This document shows positions 24,811-33,179 of a stretch of DNA of 35,491 bases, in pieces (the stretch's first letter is position 1; every line of letters begins with the position of its first letter). The position numbers were made by a program, and so were the translations under genes. The stretch comes from a virus, in the IMG/VR virus record IMGVR_UViG_3300012205_000179, positions 1 to 35,491 of that record; one strand, 5' to 3'. The notes below the pieces were generated by a model, which was not told where the DNA came from, searched no databases, and saw only the letters and a list, made by a program, of their open reading frames with translations.

Positions 24811-25506
24811 ATGGCCGACCAGATGCCAGTCGTGGTTCTCGATTCCAAAAAAGTCGTGGAAATGCAGGCCAGCATCCCGCACATCGTCGCCCAGGCCAAG
24901 GATTTCGAAGTACTGGCGAATAACGACGATTATCTAGCGAGCGGCAGTTTACTGGACGTCATTGTCGCGCGGCAGAAAAAGATAACCGAGTTTTTCGAAG
25001 AGCCCGCAAAGCAAGCCAACAGCGTTCATAAATTCATCACCTCCTTGCGAGCCACGCTGCTGATGCCATTGCAACAGGCCGAAAACCTGATAAAGCGGAG
25101 CCGGCAAGACTTCCGCGCCGAAAAAGAACGCGAGAGATTAGAGAAGGAAGAAGCGGACCGCAAAGCGGCCAAAGCCGAAGCGGAGCAGCAGGCTTTGCAG
25201 GAAGCCGCGAGGATGGAAGAGATCGGCGAAACGGAAGCCGCCAATACCATCATCGAAAGAGCGGCAATTGCTCCGCCGCCGCCCGTGATCGTTCCGAGCA
25301 CCATCCCAAAGGAGCAAGGCCATTCTATCCGCAAGGTTTATAAATACCGGGTCACGAATCCAGCCCTCCATAAAAGGGAATTCTTGATCCTGGATGAATC
25401 AAAGGCTCAGGCCATCGTAACGAAGCTAGGCCCCGACGCCGCTGGCATCATCGGTGGAATCGAAGTATTCCAAGAAGAAGTTGAGACTGTCAGGAAAAGA
25501 GCATGA
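24811..25506 (+). CDS. Phage coiled-coil protein of unknown function
   Basis: ATG preceded by CGAGGAG. 231 residues. Residues ~30-95 read as a long amphipathic helix with EVLANNDDYLASGSLLDVI and FFEEPAKQANSVHKFI, then a Lys/Glu/Ala-rich coiled coil to ~150, a Pro-rich linker, and a small C-terminal domain with IRKVYKYRVTNPALHKREFLI. Proteins with this arrangement are common beside recT in phages, but I know of no proven role. A nuclease-control or DNA-end-binding function is only a guess. Confidence 0.6.
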   Translation: MADQMPVVVLDSKKVVEMQASIPHIVAQAKDFEVLANNDDYLASGSLLDVIVARQKKITEFFEEPAKQANSVHKFITSLRATLLMPLQQAENLIKRSRQDFRAEKERERLEKEEADRKAAKAEAEQQALQEAARMEEIGETEAANTIIERAAIAPPPPVIVPSTIPKEQGHSIRKVYKYRVTNPALHKREFLILDESKAQAIVTKLGPDAAGIIGGIEVFQEEVETVRKRA

Positions 25507-25510
25507 GCAA

Positions 25511-25876
25511 ATGACCGAAGAAAAATGTCCGGAATGCTTTGGCTTTCGCGGATTGCCTAAAATTCTGCATGACCAGGAAGAACCGCGGGAATGCGCTAAC
25601 GACTTTCACAAGTCCATGGCTCCCATTGTGGAATTCCCGGCACCGGAGATTCAGCAACCGGAAGATGTGCCAGCGCCATCGGCCATGCAGCAAACGATCC
25701 GCAAGCCCGTCTGTCCCTATTGCGGATCGGACGGCAAAATCTTCGGCTCGTTGACAGACCTCGGGCCATTCAAAATCATGGTCGTAAGCTGTGGCAACAA
25801 TGAGTGCCGGAAATTCCTTGGAGTATTCCAACCGCTGGGATTGGAAATGGTGCAAACGCCGGGAGTGACGCATTAA
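25511..25876 (+). CDS. Protein with two zinc-ribbon-like motifs
   Basis: ATG 25511, 4 bases after the previous stop. 121 residues. CPEC near the N-terminus and CPYCGSDG ... CGNNECRKF in the C-terminal half suggest two metal-binding sites joined by a Pro/Glu-rich linker. Probably a small nucleic-acid-binding accessory in the recombination operon. Confidence 0.6.
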   Translation: MTEEKCPECFGFRGLPKILHDQEEPRECANDFHKSMAPIVEFPAPEIQQPEDVPAPSAMQQTIRKPVCPYCGSDGKIFGSLTDLGPFKIMVVSCGNNECRKFLGVFQPLGLEMVQTPGVTH

Positions 25877-25888
25877 AGGAGGCTGAAA

Positions 25889-26551
25889 ATGGCTGTCAAA
25901 GGTAAAGGCATGCCGCCGCTGGATGCTGTCGAAGATTTTTCGCAACCGACTACGGTTCCAGGTTCTCTTGCCGAAGAACAAGTGGGCGCAGAGCCTGCCG
26001 AAGAACAAGTAGGCGAGCCTGAACCTGAACCCGGACCTGGACAGCAGGAGCAGGAGCAACTCAACTTAGGAGATTCGCCACCGGCCGAGCCCAAGGCTAT
26101 TCGCAACGGCAAGATGCTTGCCCAATTCGTGCGGCCGTATTTCGAGAAAGAAGAATCCGGCGACCGTTTTGTTGGATTCGAATTCGCCTTCCCGCTGACG
26201 AAAGAACACGAAGAAGACGGGCATCTCCCGGCTGAAGTGCTGGCGGAATGGAAACATATGCGCAAGGGCAATGTGAAGCGCACGGAAGTCGAGAGCGTCG
26301 CGCAACAGACGATTGCTGTTGGGCTTGTGCCCGATGACCCGGAGAATGACCTGACGCTTGTGGCGGCGATGATCGAGCATCCGGTGCTTGCCAACGTTGA
26401 AGAAAAAGGGAGTGGAAAAACACAAAAAGTCATCCGTTTTTCTTTCCGTGCAGTCGTCGACCAGGTGGAACAGATTGCGCGATTCGCGGTCGACCATCAT
26501 GGTGATCCGGTTTGGCTGAGCATGCAAAGAGCACAAGACAGTTTGTTCTGA
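25889..26551 (+). CDS. Hypothetical phage protein
   Basis: Strong RBS (AAAGGAGG) 7 bases before the ATG. 220 residues. Residues ~15-70 are acidic, Pro/Glu/Gln-rich with two copies of AEEQVG; the remainder (ALAQFVRPYFEKE-type region through VAAMIEHPVLANVEEKGSGK and a strand-rich end) is a folded domain I do not recognise. Its place directly before the HerA-like ATPase suggests a partner role. Confidence 0.6.
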   Translation: MAVKGKGMPPLDAVEDFSQPTTVPGSLAEEQVGAEPAEEQVGEPEPEPGPGQQEQEQLNLGDSPPAEPKAIRNGKMLAQFVRPYFEKEESGDRFVGFEFAFPLTKEHEEDGHLPAEVLAEWKHMRKGNVKRTEVESVAQQTIAVGLVPDDPENDLTLVAAMIEHPVLANVEEKGSGKTQKVIRFSFRAVVDQVEQIARFAVDHHGDPVWLSMQRAQDSLF

Positions 26552-26570
26552 TAAGGCCAAAAGACTTTCG

Positions 26571-28382
26571 ATGAAAATTGTAATCGGCAAATCCGAAGGC
26601 AAGAACGTTTCCTTGGATGTGAAGGCACTGCTCCGGACCCATCTTCTAATCTGGGCGAGCACGGGCGGGGGCAAATCGTTTTTGATTCGGCGCATGGTCG
26701 AGCAATTATTCGGGAAAACGCCAATTTTAATCATCGACCGCGAAGGCGAATTTGCGACATTACGCGAAAAATTTGGTTTCGTGCTCGTAGGACAAAATGG
26801 CGAAACACCAGCCGATCCAAGGTCGGCGAAAATTGTAGCCGAACGACTCCTTGAGATGCGCGCGTCGGCCGTGTGCGATCTGTTCGAACTGAGCCATGAA
26901 GCCCGCCATGAATGGGTAAGGAATTTCTATCTCGCTTTGATCAATGCTCCGAAGCGGCTTTGGGGCCCAACCACGGTTTGGCTCGATGAAGCACATTCCT
27001 TCGCCCCGGAAAAAGGGCAAGGCGAGTCGATCGCCTATGGAGCAGTCACGGACTTCAATGGAGTAGCTCGCAAACGAGGTTTTGGAAGCATCTTCGCTAC
27101 GCAACGCTTGGCGAAGCTCAGCAAAAACGCCACAGCGGAAATGTACAACCAGGCAGCCGGCCCAACCGCGCAACAATCCGACCGGGACCGCGCGGCCTAC
27201 GAGATGGGCATTACCGGGAAAGCCGCAGTGACGGAATTTTCCGACGCCTTGCGAACGCTTGACCCGGGAAATTTCTTCTTTCAGGGCCGTGCCATTTCGA
27301 TGGACAAGGTTCTCGTTAAGGTTGGTCCGATCCAGACTTCTCACGGCACCGAGACAACTGGCAAAGCTGCCGCTAAGGCACCGCCAACACCGGAAGAAGT
27401 CAAGAAGATGCTGCCGAAACTAGCCGATCTTCCAAAGGTGGCCGAGGAGCGAGCTAGGAGTGAAGCCGACCTACGTAAAGAAATCCGCGAATTGAAGCAA
27501 CAGTTGCGTGCTCAACCGGCCATGACAACAAAGGTTGTCACCGCCAAACCCGTCAAGACTTCTGCGGCGGAGCTCAAGCGCGTCCTCCAGGCAGAAATCG
27601 AGCCATGGAAGGAATTTGCCAAAGATATGCGCCACCGGCTGGTTAAGGCAGTCGCGTTAATCAAATCCGCTGGATCCGAATCCCTGACCATGGCTAACCA
27701 GGCAGGCGCTTACCTAAAGGAGCTTGGCCCAATCCCCGACTATCCAGTCCTGCATCCTGACTTCAAGGCATTGAAAGCACAGGTGGTTGCCCATGGAACC
27801 TTATCAGTATTACGCCATGACGAAAGTTCTGTCGCGCATCGAACGGAAACTCGACCGCATCCGGCGCAACATGGCCAAGCTCGAGCAGCTCCGATCGTGG
27901 GCGAGGGTTCCACATGGAACGGCGACCTCCCACAAGGCGAGAAGGAAATCCTGATTGCCATTGCCCGGTACGAGGAAGGCGTTGAACGGAACCAGCTTAC
28001 GGTTCTGACCGGCTATAAGCGGTCGACCAGGGACGCTTATATTGTCCGGCTGAAGCCCAAAGGCCTGATCGAACTGCGTGGCGACCGGATCCTCGCGACC
28101 GAAGCTGGCATCGCCGCCCTGGGCAGCGCCTATACGCCTCAACCTGCTAGCGGCGAGGAATTACAGCGATACTGGATGTCGGAACTTCCCGAAGGCGAGA
28201 AGAAAATCCTTCAATTGCTGATCGCTGCTGGCGGGGAGCCGGTAAACAGGGAGAAATTGGACGAAGCCACGGGTTTTGCCAGGTCCAGCAGGGATGCCTA
28301 TCTCAGCCGCCTGGGCGCCAAACGCCTGGTGCATGCGATTGGCCGCGGGCAGGTGCAGGCTTCTCAAAGTTTGTTGACATAG
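26571..28382 (+). CDS. HerA/FtsK-type P-loop ATPase with C-terminal winged-helix repeats
   Basis: 603 residues. Walker A ASTGGGKSF at 29-37, Walker B TTVWLDEAH at 134-142, an RGFGSIFATQRLAKLSK segment typical of HerA/DUF87-like DNA-pumping ATPases, and a later helical coiled coil (residues ~260-340). The last ~140 residues hold two related winged-helix-like units (LPQGEKEILIAIARYEEG..., LPEGEKKILQLLIAAGGE...), each with TGYKRSTRDAYIVRL or TGFARSSRDAYLSRL. It may move or remodel DNA for the recombination genes before it. It is not a terminase. Confidence 0.78.
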   Translation: MKIVIGKSEGKNVSLDVKALLRTHLLIWASTGGGKSFLIRRMVEQLFGKTPILIIDREGEFATLREKFGFVLVGQNGETPADPRSAKIVAERLLEMRASAVCDLFELSHEARHEWVRNFYLALINAPKRLWGPTTVWLDEAHSFAPEKGQGESIAYGAVTDFNGVARKRGFGSIFATQRLAKLSKNATAEMYNQAAGPTAQQSDRDRAAYEMGITGKAAVTEFSDALRTLDPGNFFFQGRAISMDKVLVKVGPIQTSHGTETTGKAAAKAPPTPEEVKKMLPKLADLPKVAEERARSEADLRKEIRELKQQLRAQPAMTTKVVTAKPVKTSAAELKRVLQAEIEPWKEFAKDMRHRLVKAVALIKSAGSESLTMANQAGAYLKELGPIPDYPVLHPDFKALKAQVVAHGTLSVLRHDESSVAHRTETRPHPAQHGQARAAPIVGEGSTWNGDLPQGEKEILIAIARYEEGVERNQLTVLTGYKRSTRDAYIVRLKPKGLIELRGDRILATEAGIAALGSAYTPQPASGEELQRYWMSELPEGEKKILQLLIAAGGEPVNREKLDEATGFARSSRDAYLSRLGAKRLVHAIGRGQVQASQSLLT

Positions 28383-28394
28383 GAGGCAGTGACG

Positions 28395-28781
28395 ATGGCT
28401 GGTGATTATAACTTTCAGGCAGGAGACAAGGTTTTGGTGAGTTCATCGATCAGTAGCATTGACGCTGAAACGGGCCGCGTGCAGGTCAGCTTGATACCAG
28501 GCGTGACCATTACCATGAGCAAAAACGTCCTGATCCCTGCCAATCGCATTCTGGAACTGGAAGGACAAGTGGCTGTCGTTGCGAAGCAAGCCGCTGCCCT
28601 CCAGAACGAGCGCGATTACGCTCTTACGGAGTGGCACAAATGCGCGCAATTCGCGGACAAGTGCCACGCCCTGCTCGATGAAACTGCGAAAGCATGCTCC
28701 GTGACGAAATCGTTCGTTGAAAAAACGGAACAAGCGCGTCAGGGAGGGCCGCCTACGGCTTGGCTCGGAGAAAAGAGTTAA
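28395..28781 (+). CDS. Hypothetical protein
   Basis: ATG 28395 lies 8 bases after AGGAGG; a GTG at 28389 is too close to the RBS. 128 residues with an N-terminal beta part (GDKVLVSSSISSIDAETGRVQVSLIPGVTITMSKN) and a C-terminal helix with ELEGQVAVVAKQAAALQNERD. No recognised family; possibly a small DNA-binding barrel with a coiled-coil tail. Confidence 0.55.
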   Translation: MAGDYNFQAGDKVLVSSSISSIDAETGRVQVSLIPGVTITMSKNVLIPANRILELEGQVAVVAKQAAALQNERDYALTEWHKCAQFADKCHALLDETAKACSVTKSFVEKTEQARQGGPPTAWLGEKS

Positions 28782-28783
28782 GC

Positions 28784-28981
28784 ATGGAAAAACAATTCAT
28801 CCCCGAAGTGACGATGCAACAACTGATCGATGCGGGCTTCAACGCTTTCGGGTTGCAACTTTTCGCCGAATCCGTCGCCGGCAAGACGGACGCGAAGACC
28901 TTTGAGCCGTTCACATTCAAGTTTCGGAATATCAAGATCACCCTAGCTCCGGATGGCAAAGTCGATACCAGTCATCACTGA
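28784..28981 (+). CDS. Small hypothetical protein
   Basis: 65 residues from ATG 28784, two bases after the previous stop. Helical start (EVTMQQLIDAGFNAFGLQLFA) and strand-rich end (FTFKFRNIKITLAPDGKV). No recognised domain. Same operon as neighbours. Confidence 0.5.
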   Translation: MEKQFIPEVTMQQLIDAGFNAFGLQLFAESVAGKTDAKTFEPFTFKFRNIKITLAPDGKVDTSHH

Positions 28982-28989
28982 TCAAAAAT

Positions 28990-29736
28990 ATGACCGATGA
29001 CCAATCTACGGAAATCCTATATCGTTGCACGATTGACGAAGCCGAACAGAACTATGTCCAGATTGCAGACAAGGCCGGGGCAATCCTTGCGCGAGACATT
29101 AATTCGCTGGCTCGTGGCGTTATCGATGCTCGCGAACTTCTTACTCTTGGACTATATCCAGTCATCTTGCGGAAGGAATTTGCCGATCCGCTTTGCCTGC
29201 TCGCCTATGCCTGCGAACACCCGACACGCAGAAAGAAGAGGACACCAATGGACGTCGATGAAATGGTCGAAAAGTGGATTCCGCTGATCCGGGAACTGGC
29301 CGTGGCGCACGATATCGACAAAAAGGATGCTGCGAGCGCAGCCCTCGATGACCATCTACTCCCGGTCATTGCCGCGCCGGTGGCGCAGATCCGCGAGTTC
29401 TACAGAAAGCTGACGGCCGAACTGAAGGCGGACGAAACGATTCCTTGGGCAGTCTGGAAGCTATTCGATTTCTGGGGGAGTAATGTCCTCGACAAGATCG
29501 GCACAGAACAGGAATTGCAACTGAAGACCGAAATCGCTAAACGCATCGCCGAGAATTCCATGGCATTGATTTCGCGGGAAGATTGGCTGAATTCCATGAT
29601 TGGCGCGCTGCAATGGCGGTCGCCGGAGAAACTTGCTCAAATCGAGAAGAAGCTCGAAGAAGGACACAAGCCAAAGATCAAGGGCTCTGAAAGTTGTTTG
29701 TTCCTCGTAATAGATAATTGTGAGGTAATGTTGTGA
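28990..29736 (+). CDS. Hypothetical phage protein
   Basis: 248 residues, mostly helical, with the C-terminal block EKKLEEGHKPKIKGSESCLFLV and VML at the end, a signature I associate with phage proteins of unknown function near replication genes. The TGA overlaps the GTG of an HNH-like mobile endonuclease, so the last codons could have been altered by its insertion. No catalytic motif is visible. Confidence 0.6.
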   Translation: MTDDQSTEILYRCTIDEAEQNYVQIADKAGAILARDINSLARGVIDARELLTLGLYPVILRKEFADPLCLLAYACEHPTRRKKRTPMDVDEMVEKWIPLIRELAVAHDIDKKDAASAALDDHLLPVIAAPVAQIREFYRKLTAELKADETIPWAVWKLFDFWGSNVLDKIGTEQELQLKTEIAKRIAENSMALISREDWLNSMIGALQWRSPEKLAQIEKKLEEGHKPKIKGSESCLFLVIDNCEVML

Positions 29737-30266
29737 CGCTGACCTGTCCGCGATGCGAGAGTCCGTTCCAGGCAGAACATCGTAATCAAAAATTCTGTTG
29801 CGCAAGTTGCTATCACTTGTCACGAAAGAATAAGACTTCTGTGCGCAAAGAGCATTTGGTTGAATATCACGTCTGGAGAGAAATGCGGCAAAGATGCCTC
29901 AATCAGCGAAATAAGAACTGGCCTTATTACGGAGGCCGAGGAATACAGATCCATTCGGCCTGGAACAGTTTTGAACTCTTCTTCAAAAATATCGGCCCGC
30001 GACCATCATCATTACATACGTTAGAGCGTAAAAACAATTCCGGCGATTACGAACCAGGAAACGTCTGTTGGGCTACACGCGAAGTACAAGCTAATAATCG
30101 TCGGTCGACCATCAGAATAACTCATGACGGTGTTACTATGACTCGCGCAGAGTGGGCTAGAAAGTTAGGCATTCCATATTTCACCCTGCGATCACGCATG
30201 GATAATTATGGTTGGAGTTTTGCACAAGCCATCACCATGCAACGCTGGAAAAGAATTCGGAAATGA
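29733..30266 (+). CDS. HNH-type mobile (homing) endonuclease-like protein
   Basis: GTG overlaps the upstream TGA (GTGA). 177 residues. N-terminal zinc finger CPRC ... CCASC (residues 5-26), then WREMRQRCLNQRNKNWPYYGGRGI, LHTLERKNNSGDYEPGNVCWAT and QANNRR, the diagnostic blocks of a common phage HNH-like family, and a small C-terminal helix-turn-helix (TRAEWARKLGIPYFTLRSRM). These usually behave as mobile genes inserted between phage genes. The next gene starts before its stop, so the insertion was seamless. Confidence 0.75.
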   Translation: MTLTCPRCESPFQAEHRNQKFCCASCYHLSRKNKTSVRKEHLVEYHVWREMRQRCLNQRNKNWPYYGGRGIQIHSAWNSFELFFKNIGPRPSSLHTLERKNNSGDYEPGNVCWATREVQANNRRSTIRITHDGVTMTRAEWARKLGIPYFTLRSRMDNYGWSFAQAITMQRWKRIRK

Positions 30267-30649
30267 AAGTTTACGAGATTACGCGCAGCACTTCCGGGCA
30301 GATCGGCGTGCTCGTGAAAACCAATAAGAAGAATGCAACACTTCTCAAGCATTGCGCTTTGCATTCACCTACGGGCTTCGAATGCGGTTACAACGGCAGT
30401 GGCCCAGGCGACTTATCGGCATCGATCCTGGCCGATTATTTCGGTGTCAGCCCCAAGCGCCTAATCAACGTATGGAAGAAATCTTGGGGTCTTGACGACA
30501 GTCTGGCCCTCAAAGTAATCCAGCTTCATCATCCTTTTACGAGGCACTTCGTCTCCGCTCATCGGCTGAACCCAGGCGAATCATATGAAATTTCCGGCAG
30601 TGAAATCGCCGTGTGGTTAAATGATCAGCATGACTTTTCCACCGCTTGA
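30263..30649 (+). CDS. DUF6166-like protein
   Basis: ATG 30263 overlaps the stop of the mobile endonuclease. 128 residues. The FECGYNGSGPGDLSASILADYFG block is the hallmark of the DUF6166 phage/plasmid family of unknown function; the C-terminal strand-rich part (FTRHFVSAHRLNPGESYEISGSEIAVWL) also agrees. The last 29 bases overlap the RusA gene. Confidence 0.7.
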   Translation: MKVYEITRSTSGQIGVLVKTNKKNATLLKHCALHSPTGFECGYNGSGPGDLSASILADYFGVSPKRLINVWKKSWGLDDSLALKVIQLHHPFTRHFVSAHRLNPGESYEISGSEIAVWLNDQHDFSTA

Positions 30650-31115
30650 ACCACCGCGAATTCTATTGCACGTCATCATCCCCGGCCAACCGCATGCCCA
30701 GGAGCGCGCCAGAACCAGTGGCTTCATCCGGACCAAAACCGGCAAATTCATTCCGCGATTCTACGATCCGAACAGCGATGAAAAGGAAACCTTTCGATGG
30801 CAATTGAAAGCGGCATGCCCTACTTTAAAACCGGACTTGCATGCGCGCCTGGGAATACGGCTAACCATATGGACTGGCATGCGCACCGCTCCAGACGAGG
30901 ATTGCGACAATTTCCTCAAGCACTACTTAGATTCGATGTCGCCGCCAAAACAGCCGAAAAGGAAAAAGGGGCGACCGGCGGTTGATCTAAGCAAGAGTTT
31001 TGCCGTGTGGGGCAATGACAACCAGGTGGATGAAGCATATGTCAGGATCAGGCGCGGGGCTGCCAATCCTAAAGTAGAAATTCTCGTTTATGAATTGAAT
31101 GATGAAGGCGCATGA
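30621..31115 (+). CDS. rusA: RusA-like Holliday junction resolvase
   Basis: 164 residues from ATG 30621 (a second in-frame ATG at 30630 is also possible). IPGQPHAQERART is the N-terminal RusA motif; DEDCDNFLKHYLDSM carries the catalytic acidic pair in D.DN..K..LD, and NDNQVDEAYVRI supplies the third. RusA cuts four-way junctions, which suits the recombination module. Overlaps the YiiX-like gene by 4 bases. Confidence 0.82.
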   Translation: MISMTFPPLEPPRILLHVIIPGQPHAQERARTSGFIRTKTGKFIPRFYDPNSDEKETFRWQLKAACPTLKPDLHARLGIRLTIWTGMRTAPDEDCDNFLKHYLDSMSPPKQPKRKKGRPAVDLSKSFAVWGNDNQVDEAYVRIRRGAANPKVEILVYELNDEGA

Positions 31116-31585
31116 TGCCATCGCTGCAAATTCGTTTCATTTCCGGCAAGGGCTGGGACAGCAAAATCATAGAATGGTGTAGCCGCTGCAAGTGGAGCCA
31201 CGTCGAATTATTATGGCCCGGCGACCACACCTTCGGCGCACAACTAAAAGGCGGCGTTCGCTGGCGGAAAACCAATGACCACTGCTACCGAAAAGCGATT
31301 GCGGCCGAGGTATGGCAAATACCGATCACGGACGAACAACAAACCCTGCTGCAGAAACTCATCGCCGATGCCGAAGGCGCACCGTACGACTGGCTGGCGA
31401 TCCTGTCATTCGCGCTCGGTTATCATCGCTTTCATCTGGCCGGGGCATGGATTTGCTCCGGCTATTTAGCAGGCGTCGTTGATTCGCTGAACTTGCTCAC
31501 CATGGTATTTGATCCCGAGAATTATTCTCCGCGGGATGTGTATATGTTGGTACCAAACATACCTGGAGCCACTAGACTCGCCTAG
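31112..31585 (+). CDS. YiiX/NlpC-like permuted papain-fold hydrolase
   Basis: 157 residues. WSHVELLW carries the His and AWICSGYLAG the Cys, in the order seen in YiiX/C92-type (permuted papain-fold) hydrolases found in phages and bacteria; the substrate is unknown, maybe a cell-wall or lipid amide. ATG overlaps the RusA stop (ATGA). Possible role in lysis or entry. Confidence 0.7.
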   Translation: MMPSLQIRFISGKGWDSKIIEWCSRCKWSHVELLWPGDHTFGAQLKGGVRWRKTNDHCYRKAIAAEVWQIPITDEQQTLLQKLIADAEGAPYDWLAILSFALGYHRFHLAGAWICSGYLAGVVDSLNLLTMVFDPENYSPRDVYMLVPNIPGATRLA

Positions 31586-31625
31586 GACGCTGGACGTACA
31601 CTTTCAAAACAGGAGAACCAACGAC

Positions 31626-32222
31626 ATGTTAAGCCGCAAACACCTTAGCAAAGGGGCCCTCGCTGTCATATTGTCGTCCATGCTCGTTGTCAACGGCTGT
31701 TGGGTTAAGTCGCAGTGGATCCAGACTGCGATCAACGATCTTCCGACGCTTATTCAAATTGTTACTTCGCTGATTAGCATCGCCGGTGCCGCGCAGGGAA
31801 AAGCGCAGATCGATCCTTCCATGGCCTCGCAGATTCAATCGGTCGGAGCACAAGTACAATCCGATTTGCAGCTTTTGCAAAATCTAGTGAACACGTATCA
31901 AGCGGCCGAAGCTTCCGCCAAGCCAGGACTATTGAACAAAATCGATACCGGCCTTGCTACCGTTCAAACGAATTTGACAGGTTTGCTGGCGGCTTTCCAT
32001 GTGAACAATACCGCCCTGCAGGCCACGATCACCGCCTCTCTTAGCTTGGCCATGACAACTATTCTGGCGATCCAATCCCTCGTTCCGCCTCCGCCGGCCG
32101 CGACGGCAGCTCGCAGAGCTATTTCGGCGAGCCCCGTCAAGCCGATGTCGTCTCACGATTTGAAGGCGGCATTCAACGGCGTCGTCAATTCGAACGGCTA
32201 TGGCCAGTTCGCCATCAACTAG
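31626..32222 (+). CDS. Putative lipoprotein
   Basis: ATG 31626 with AGGAGA 9 bases upstream. The first 25 residues end in a lipobox (LVVNGC), so Cys24 should be lipidated after signal peptidase II cleavage. The mature ~175 residues are helical and Ala/Gln-rich (LQLLQNLVNTYQAAEASAK, KIDTGLATVQTNLTGLLAAF). It could be an outer-membrane spanin-like or superinfection exclusion protein. It is flanked by two peptidase genes. Confidence 0.7.
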   Translation: MLSRKHLSKGALAVILSSMLVVNGCWVKSQWIQTAINDLPTLIQIVTSLISIAGAAQGKAQIDPSMASQIQSVGAQVQSDLQLLQNLVNTYQAAEASAKPGLLNKIDTGLATVQTNLTGLLAAFHVNNTALQATITASLSLAMTTILAIQSLVPPPPAATAARRAISASPVKPMSSHDLKAAFNGVVNSNGYGQFAIN

Positions 32223-32229
32223 GATAACG

Positions 32230-33018
32230 ATGCCGCCACTCACACCTTCGTCATCGGGACGGCGCTATGGCTATTTGCGCGATGTCGCCGACCACCGGGA
32301 TCTTGGCATTGCCAGTTTTGCGAAGCTTGCGCGCGATCCGCATCCGTCCGTCGTTGATCTTGAATCTTTTTGCGGCCCGGTTCGCGATCAGGGAAACGAA
32401 GGAAGTTGCACCGCCCATGCTGGCATTGGTATGCGCGAATTCCTGGCACGCAAATATCAGTCGCAGGCGCCTATCTTGTCGCCATCGTTCCTTTACTACC
32501 AAGAACGCATGCTCGATGGTTCGCTCGACCAAGGCGATTGCGGGTCGTATGGCCGCACGGCGTGCCGCGCACTCAATCAATTCGGCGTATGTACTCTTGG
32601 CGATGAAGCTTACGTCCCAGGACAGTTCTCGACAGCGCCTACAGAGACTCAACTCACCGACGGCCTCGCCTGGAAAGGTGGCGCCTATCATCGCATTGCC
32701 AATGTGCAGGACATGAAATCCTGTCTTGCCAGCGGTTATGTATTTGCGATCGGCTTCACCGTCTATGAATCGTTCGAATCCATCGGCGCAGATGGCTTGT
32801 GGAATCCATCGACGAAAGAAACTGTTTACGGAGGACACGAGGTTCTGGCGATCGGTTACAACGACTCCGTCAACGGCGGGTCATTTAAAGTCCGCAATAG
32901 CTGGGGCCCTGGATGGGCATCCTCCGGAAACTTCTGGATGCGCTATGCGGATGCTGCGAACCCCAATATTCTGCAAGACAGTTGGCTTATCCACCTCGGT
33001 AAGGCCTGGCGATCATAG
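32230..33018 (+). CDS. Papain-family (C1-type) cysteine peptidase
   Basis: 262 residues from ATG 32230. Q54 and C60 in VRDQGNEGSCTAHAG, H203 in GGHEVLAIGYND and N223 in VRNSWGPGWASSGNFWMRY make a full Q-C-H-N papain set. There is no signal peptide and almost no propeptide, so it would be made as a mature cytoplasmic or phage-particle enzyme. Papain-type peptidases are unusual in phage late regions. Confidence 0.85.
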   Translation: MPPLTPSSSGRRYGYLRDVADHRDLGIASFAKLARDPHPSVVDLESFCGPVRDQGNEGSCTAHAGIGMREFLARKYQSQAPILSPSFLYYQERMLDGSLDQGDCGSYGRTACRALNQFGVCTLGDEAYVPGQFSTAPTETQLTDGLAWKGGAYHRIANVQDMKSCLASGYVFAIGFTVYESFESIGADGLWNPSTKETVYGGHEVLAIGYNDSVNGGSFKVRNSWGPGWASSGNFWMRYADAANPNILQDSWLIHLGKAWRS

Positions 33019-33039
33019 AACATTAAAACAAATCCATCG

Positions 33040-33068
33040 TTGACCACCCGGGATAGGCGGCATAGCCT
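33040..33068 (+). promoter_or_regulatory. Promoter TTGACC-N17-TAGCCT
   Basis: -35 TTGACC at 33040-33045, 17-base spacer, -10 TAGCCT at 33063-33068. The predicted start near 33075 is two bases before a long nested hairpin. Confidence 0.45.
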
Positions 33069-33076
33069 TGTTATAA

Positions 33077-33146
33077 GGGACGGGACAACGCCGACTCCCT
33101 CCAGAGCACAACTTGAGAGATGCCCCATTTGGTCGGCAACCGTCCC
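33077..33146 (+). ncRNA. Nested-helix leader or small RNA
   Basis: GGGACGG (33077-33083) pairs with CCGTCCC (33140-33146); inside, GCCGAC (33090-33095) pairs with GTCGGC (33132-33137), with an asymmetric 6/2 internal loop. No protein frame is convincing. It precedes the small membrane protein gene at 33180 by ~30 bases and could control it. No known riboswitch class recognised. Confidence 0.45.
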
Positions 33147-33179
33147 ATTGCTTTGAAGAAAAAATAAAGGAGAGTCTGC

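Noticed and set aside
31966-31980. TTGACA as an internal promoter in the lipoprotein gene
   Set aside because: No -10 box at 16-18 bases and it lies mid-gene.
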